From: Phocaeicola_A sp963625535
Lineage (GTDB): Bacteria > Bacteroidota > Bacteroidia > Bacteroidales > Bacteroidaceae
Direction of reading: 5' to 3'
Length of the DNA: 18,843 nucleotides
NCBI GenBank assembly: GCA_963625535.1
Contig: CAVFUK010000129.1
Location: 1 to 18,843, forward strand
Shown here in pieces: positions 15,445 to 18,843 of this stretch (position 1 is the stretch's first letter; every line of letters begins with the position of its first letter). Both the position numbers and the translations under genes were made by a program. The notes under the pieces are model-generated. The model saw only the letters and a list, made by a program, of their open reading frames with translations, was not told the DNA's origin and did not search any database.

Positions 15445-17829
15445 ATGAATAAGTTCCTGCGCTACTGGAAGTCCCTCTCTACAGCCAAAAGGGTCGCCCT
15501 CGTGGTGGCGGCCCTTTTGGCTGTAGCTTATTTCTTTTGTCTGCCACGGCAGCTCTTCACGGTATCCTATTCCACCGTGGTGACCGACCGCCACGGCACG
15601 CTGTTGGGTGCCCGCATCGCCGCGGACGGCCAGTGGCGCTTCCCGCCCCGGCGGGATGTGCCCGAGAAGGTGGAGCGTTGCCTCATCGCCTTCGAGGACC
15701 GCCACTTCTACTACCATTGGGGAGTGGACCCCGTGGCCATCTGCCGGGCCATGTACCAGAACCTGCGGGCCGGACGGGTGGTGAGCGGTGGCAGCACCCT
15801 CACCATGCAGGTGGTGCGCCTGATGCGAGGCAACCCGCGCACCGTCAAGGAAAAACTCATCGAGATGGTGCTCGCCACGCGGCTGGAGTTCCGTGCCTCC
15901 AAGCGCGAGCTGTTGGCCCTATACGTTTCCCACGCCCCCTTTGGCGGCAATGTGGTGGGACTCGATGCCGCGGCCTGGCGCTACTTCGGTCACTCCGCCG
16001 ACGAACTCTCGTGGGCTGAGGCTGCCACGCTGGCCGTGCTGCCCAACGCCCCCTCTATGATACACCTGGCAAAGGGCCGTCCCCGTCTGTTGGACAAGCG
16101 CAACCGGCTGCTCCGTCGTCTGCTGGACAGTGGAGTCATCGATGCCTCCACCTACGAGCTGGCTGTGGCCGAGCCCCTGCCTGCCGAGCCGTTGGCCCTG
16201 CCCCAGATAGCCCCTTGCCTGGTGGACTACTTCTACAAGACCCGCCCTGGGCTCTCCACCCGCTCGACTGTCGATGTGGGTGTGCAGCAACGCGTGGAGG
16301 CCATCGCCGAACGTTGGAGCAACGAGTTCCGCCGCAGCGACATCCGCAACCTCGCCATACTGGTGCTCGACGTCCCCGCCAACCGCGTGGTGGCCTACTG
16401 CGGCAATGTGCAGAACAACCGTGCACAGGAGGGCAACCAGGTGGACATCATCCAGTCGCCCCGCAGCACGGGCAGCATCCTCAAACCCTTCCTCTATGCC
16501 GCCATGCAGCGCGAGGGTGAGCTGTTGCCCCGCACCCTGTTGCCGGACATCCCCATCAACGTCAATGGTTTCGCGCCGCAGAACTTCAGTCTGCAGTTCG
16601 AGGGGGCCGTGCCCGCTTCCGAAGCCTTGGCTCGCTCGCTCAACATCCCCGCCGTCAGTATGCTGCAACAGTATGGCGTGCCCAAGTTCCACCATCTGCT
16701 CCATCAGTTCGGCTTCAGCAGCATCAACCGCTCGCCGTCGCACTACGGCCTCTCGCTGGTGCTGGGTGGGGCTGAGACAACTCTGTGGGAGGTCACCAAT
16801 GCCTACAAACGTCTGGCGGAGCTGTTGTCGCCCTCCCTCTCGCAGCGCAAAGATCCCGCCTCCTTGCTTTGGCCCGAGGACGAGGACCCCGATGCCGTGG
16901 TGACATACGACCGCAGCGGCTCCTTCACCTCGCTAGGGAAGAACTGGCAGTATCAAGCCGAGTGGGCCGGCGCGTCATGGCTCACCCTGTCGGCCCTGAC
17001 CGAACTCAATCGCCCCGAGGAGATTGACTGGAAGTCTATCTCCTCCATGCAGACCGTGGCGTGGAAGACCGGCACCAGCTATGGTTTCCGCGATGCGTGG
17101 GCCGTGGGCGTCACGCCCCGCTATGCGGTAGGTGTGTGGGTGGGCAATGCCACCGGCGAGGGTAAGCCTGAGTTGGTGGGCGCGCGCACCGCCGGTCCGG
17201 TGATGTTCGACGTGTTCAACACCCTGCCGTCGTCCGCCTGGTTCACCCGTCCGGACGAAGGACTGACCGAGGTGGAGACTTGTCACCAGTCCGGCTGTCT
17301 GAAGGGTCGTTTCTGTGAGGAGGTCGACACCATCTACGTAGTGCCCACGGGCCTACGCTCCGCTGCCTGTCCCTACCACCGGCTGGTCACCGTCACGCCG
17401 GACGGGCAGTGGCGCGTCTATGCCGACAGTGGCACCGACGAGCCCGTGGTGCAGAAGTCGTGGTTCGTGTTGCCGCCCGTGTGGGAGTGGTACTATCGCC
17501 AGCATCACCCCGAGTACCGTCCCCTGCCGCCTCTGCGCCGAGGTGTGGTCGACGAGGGCGGCACGCTCATGCAGTTCATCTATCCTCCCATGAACGCCCA
17601 CATCCGTCTGCCCCGCCAGTTGGATGGCAGCGAGGGACAGCTCACCGTGGAGTTGGCCCACAGCAACCCTCACGCCACCGTCTTCTGGCATCTCGACGAC
17701 CACTATCTGATGCAGACCGAGGACTTCCACAAGGTCACCTTCTCGCCCTCCCCAGGCCAGCACTCCCTCACCGTTGTGGACGAGACCGGCAACACCGTCT
17801 CCACCACCTTCGTCGTGGAGAGCAAATGA
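15445..17829 (+). CDS. pbpC: Penicillin-binding protein 1C (bifunctional glycosyltransferase/transpeptidase)
   Basis: At 794 aa it matches the usual PbpC length. One N-terminal membrane anchor (about 14-34) is followed by the GT51 glycosyltransferase domain with FEDRHF (catalytic Glu84), GGSTLTMQ (115-122) and the KEKLIEM helix. The transpeptidase domain carries SILK (active-site Ser344, Lys347), SLN (398-400) and KTG (541-543). The family-specific Cys-rich linker (CHQSGCLKGRFC) and the BiPBP_C domain (about 700-794) complete the protein. It acts in the periplasm, polymerising and cross-linking glycan. It follows the alpha-2-macroglobulin gene by 30 bp. The standing explanation is that PbpC repairs the wall where attackers breach it while the macroglobulin blocks proteases that enter. 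All catalytic motifs are intact. A long hairpin lies inside codons 12-28 of the gene. Confidence 0.97.
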   Translation: MNKFLRYWKSLSTAKRVALVVAALLAVAYFFCLPRQLFTVSYSTVVTDRHGTLLGARIAADGQWRFPPRRDVPEKVERCLIAFEDRHFYYHWGVDPVAICRAMYQNLRAGRVVSGGSTLTMQVVRLMRGNPRTVKEKLIEMVLATRLEFRASKRELLALYVSHAPFGGNVVGLDAAAWRYFGHSADELSWAEAATLAVLPNAPSMIHLAKGRPRLLDKRNRLLRRLLDSGVIDASTYELAVAEPLPAEPLALPQIAPCLVDYFYKTRPGLSTRSTVDVGVQQRVEAIAERWSNEFRRSDIRNLAILVLDVPANRVVAYCGNVQNNRAQEGNQVDIIQSPRSTGSILKPFLYAAMQREGELLPRTLLPDIPINVNGFAPQNFSLQFEGAVPASEALARSLNIPAVSMLQQYGVPKFHHLLHQFGFSSINRSPSHYGLSLVLGGAETTLWEVTNAYKRLAELLSPSLSQRKDPASLLWPEDEDPDAVVTYDRSGSFTSLGKNWQYQAEWAGASWLTLSALTELNRPEEIDWKSISSMQTVAWKTGTSYGFRDAWAVGVTPRYAVGVWVGNATGEGKPELVGARTAGPVMFDVFNTLPSSAWFTRPDEGLTEVETCHQSGCLKGRFCEEVDTIYVVPTGLRSAACPYHRLVTVTPDGQWRVYADSGTDEPVVQKSWFVLPPVWEWYYRQHHPEYRPLPPLRRGVVDEGGTLMQFIYPPMNAHIRLPRQLDGSEGQLTVELAHSNPHATVFWHLDDHYLMQTEDFHKVTFSPSPGQHSLTVVDETGNTVSTTFVVESK
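15479..15526 (+). other. 20-bp-stem hairpin within the pbpC coding sequence (possible attenuator)
   Basis: CTACAGCCAAAAGGGTCGCC (15479-15498) pairs with GGCGGCCCTTTTGGCTGTAG (15507-15526) with only one G-U pair and an 8-nt loop. TTATTTCTTTTGT follows. It starts 34 nt after the start codon, in the segment encoding the membrane anchor. Such a stem is far longer than expected by chance in coding DNA, and its position suggests control of pbpC transcription or translation relative to the upstream gene. Confidence 0.65.
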
Positions 17830-17882
17830 AAGTTCTAAACACAAAGTCTTGTCCCAATAGTTTATATTAGCCCCCAAATGCT

Positions 17883-17890
17883 TATATTTG
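17883..17890 (+). promoter_or_regulatory. Bacteroidetes-type -7 box
   Basis: TATATTTG matches TAnnTTTG exactly and is followed by CAG, as at P1 and P2 (TTTGCA). It lies 27 bp before the next start codon. The -33 region is a weak GTTT-like match. It gives the 208-aa gene its own transcript, separate from pbpC. Confidence 0.6.
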
Positions 17891-17916
17891 CAGCACAATA
17901 AAAATAACGAATAGCT

Positions 17917-18543
17917 ATGACAACATTAGAACTGATAGGAACTTTCGTAGGGCTGGTAGCCACGATACTTGTCGGAGTCTGGTTTATCATAAGCAAATCG
18001 TTTGGCTTAGGTCGCTTTTCTCATCGCTTAGAGGAGATTGACAAGCGGACTGCAAACGCCTCTTGTGAGACTCACCGCAAAGAGATTGCCGATACGAAAG
18101 ATAGTATCAGAGAGATAAAGACCGACATGATGGTGATAAAATCCTTGCTTGCCATGAAGCATAAGGAAGCAGCGTCTATCTTCTCCATAAAGAATAGTCC
18201 ACGTCAACTTAATGATACGGGTAACCGCTTGTTTGATGAGATTAAGGGTATGGACTTCCTGAAAACCAACAAGGATACCCTTTTTGCACAGATAGATAGC
18301 TACGAACCTAAAACCGCGTTGGATGTGGAGAACGCGGCTCATGAGGCTTGCATCTCTTGTGTGGATAAGGATATGTTCAATGGCTTCAAGAACTACATAT
18401 ATAACTCGCCTTCATTGAAGATTAAAGACGAGAAGGGAGAGGAACGCTCTTACGACCTCTCGATTCCGGATGTATGTTTCGTCTTGAGTTTGCCATTGCG
18501 CGATATGTATCTGCAAGCTCATCCTTCGCTCTTGGCGCAGTAA
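17917..18543 (+). CDS. Membrane-anchored coiled-coil protein of unknown function (208 aa)
   Basis: Residues 7-27 form one membrane span (LIGTFVGLVATILVGVWFII) close to the N-terminus, with no cleavage site, so the protein should be anchored with its C-terminal body in the cytoplasm. Residues 35-80 are a charged heptad-like helix, probably a coiled coil. The rest is a helical domain containing KNSPRQLNDTGNRLFDEI, a Ser-Pro-x-x-Leu motif I have seen in unassigned membrane-tethered bacterial proteins, and three Cys near 145-150 and 187. The exact function is unknown. Base composition is clearly lower in GC than the three large genes before it, pointing to a different history. The start at 17917 fits the adjacent TATATTTG promoter and an A-rich leader. 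It may be a single-gene insertion; no neighbour explains it. Confidence 0.75.
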   Translation: MTTLELIGTFVGLVATILVGVWFIISKSFGLGRFSHRLEEIDKRTANASCETHRKEIADTKDSIREIKTDMMVIKSLLAMKHKEAASIFSIKNSPRQLNDTGNRLFDEIKGMDFLKTNKDTLFAQIDSYEPKTALDVENAAHEACISCVDKDMFNGFKNYIYNSPSLKIKDEKGEERSYDLSIPDVCFVLSLPLRDMYLQAHPSLLAQ

Positions 18544-18647
18544 CTAGCCTTTTGTCCTCGAGACTTCCTTTCTTTCTACACTATCCCTGCTATTCTTTCG
18601 GGCAACACTATCCATCGACCCGCCCCAATCCATTATACGAATCGGTT

Positions 18648-18713
18648 GGTTGACACGTGTCGCACAATCGGTTGACACGTGACAAACGATTGGTTGACAC
18701 GTGACGCACAACC
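18648..18713. repeat. Three tandem 22-bp repeats (core GGTTGACACGTG)
   Basis: Units start at 18648, 18670 and 18692, exactly 22 bp apart. All share GGTTGACACGTG, then [TA]C, and end in an AC-rich segment. The first copy contains the perfect palindrome GACACGTGTC. A period of two helical turns places all cores on one face of the DNA, as in iterons or regulator arrays. No adjacent gene clearly depends on them. Confidence 0.75.
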
Positions 18714-18789
18714 ATCTTGAAGCTTTTGTGAGCCCAAACACCCCCTCTTGTATGCCCCCTATCGATAGTACTCTTGCGCGATAGCGACT

Positions 18790-18839
18790 AGCCCGCTGCG
18801 GTGGGGGAGGTTGCGTGTATCCCTTGGCCGCAGCGGGCT
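18790..18839. terminator. 12-bp-stem hairpin at the right edge
   Basis: AGCCCGCTGCGG (18790-18801) is an exact reverse complement of CCGCAGCGGGCT (18828-18839) around a 26-nt loop. It could terminate the 208-aa gene transcript or a gene converging from outside the window; any T-run would lie at or beyond the window end. Confidence 0.55.
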
Positions 18840-18843
18840 GTTA

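Larger units (their letters stand above)
18544..18843. other. 300-bp non-coding tail at the window edge
   Basis: No believable gene is seen on either strand. It holds two copies of ACACTATCC near 18576 and 18606, the three 22-bp repeats (18648-18713), a perfect palindrome CTATCGATAG (18759-18768) and the terminal hairpin (18790-18839). Confidence 0.5.

Noticed and set aside
12013..15717. A 1,234-codon open frame antisense to the macroglobulin gene and the start of pbpC
   Set aside because: It is a by-product of GC-rich codon bias: the composition is Leu/Val/His/Gly-rich and unlike a folded protein, and the sense strand encodes well-defined families.
18648..18713. The 22-bp repeats as a small CRISPR array
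   Set aside because: The units are directly adjacent without unique 30-40 bp spacers, and no cas gene is present.
18544..18741. A 65-codon minus-strand ORF over the 22-bp repeats
   Set aside because: Most of its length is the translated repeat array, the period is not a multiple of three, and no start context is seen.

Overview
The window looks like a chromosomal segment of a Bacteroidales bacterium, probably in the Prevotellaceae/Bacteroidaceae range. The reasons are Bacteroidetes-type -7 boxes (TAnnTTTG) upstream of several genes, mostly weak Shine-Dalgarno sequences, a ClpB and an alpha-2-macroglobulin/PbpC pair of the type found in this order, and a GH31 glycosidase remnant. No RNA genes, CRISPR array, transposase or integrase were recognised.

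Region 1 (1 to about 5,650) is an accessory block of moderate base composition. It starts with the C-terminal part of a WYL-domain transcription regulator. Six unfamiliar or partly familiar genes follow, all on the + strand: a basic 135-aa protein, a glycine-rich membrane protein (132 aa), a 31-aa single-membrane-span peptide, two adjacent paralogous proteins (151 and 168 aa), and a PIF1-family helicase with a C-terminal TPR-like extension whose start codon overlaps the stop of the second paralog. A 53-aa protein follows the helicase. The most striking signal is a 26-bp inverted repeat (AATGGTTCC-N8-GGTACCATT). It occurs just after the WYL gene and again before the 31-aa peptide, each time exactly 65 bp upstream of a TACCTTTG box. 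A diverged third copy (AATGGTTTC-N8-GAAGCCATT) lies before the paralog/helicase operon inside a large terminator-like hairpin. I infer a regulon, perhaps controlled by the WYL protein, that ties a DNA helicase module to small membrane proteins. This resembles the layout of anti-phage or stress islands, but no known defence system was recognised.

Region 2 (5,232 to 6,784) is the junction. A 437-bp non-coding stretch holds a perfect 16-bp inverted repeat, three 21-22 bp repeats and a promoter. It leads into a GH31 alpha-glycosidase fragment that begins right at the catalytic nucleophile. The first half of the enzyme is missing, so this is a scar of a rearrangement or insertion.

Region 3 (6,833 to 17,829) is GC-rich and looks like core genome. 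It holds clpB (- strand), a structured divergent intergenic region, a thioester-containing alpha-2-macroglobulin lipoprotein (1,850 aa) and pbpC (794 aa). The last two form a likely operon for periplasmic protease trapping and peptidoglycan repair. A 20-bp-stem hairpin lies within the first 30 codons of pbpC.

Region 4 (17,830 to 18,843) returns to lower GC. It has a membrane-anchored coiled-coil protein of unknown function with its own TATATTTG promoter, then a 300-bp non-coding tail with three exact-period 22-bp repeats built on GGTTGACACGTG and a 12-bp-stem hairpin at the window edge.
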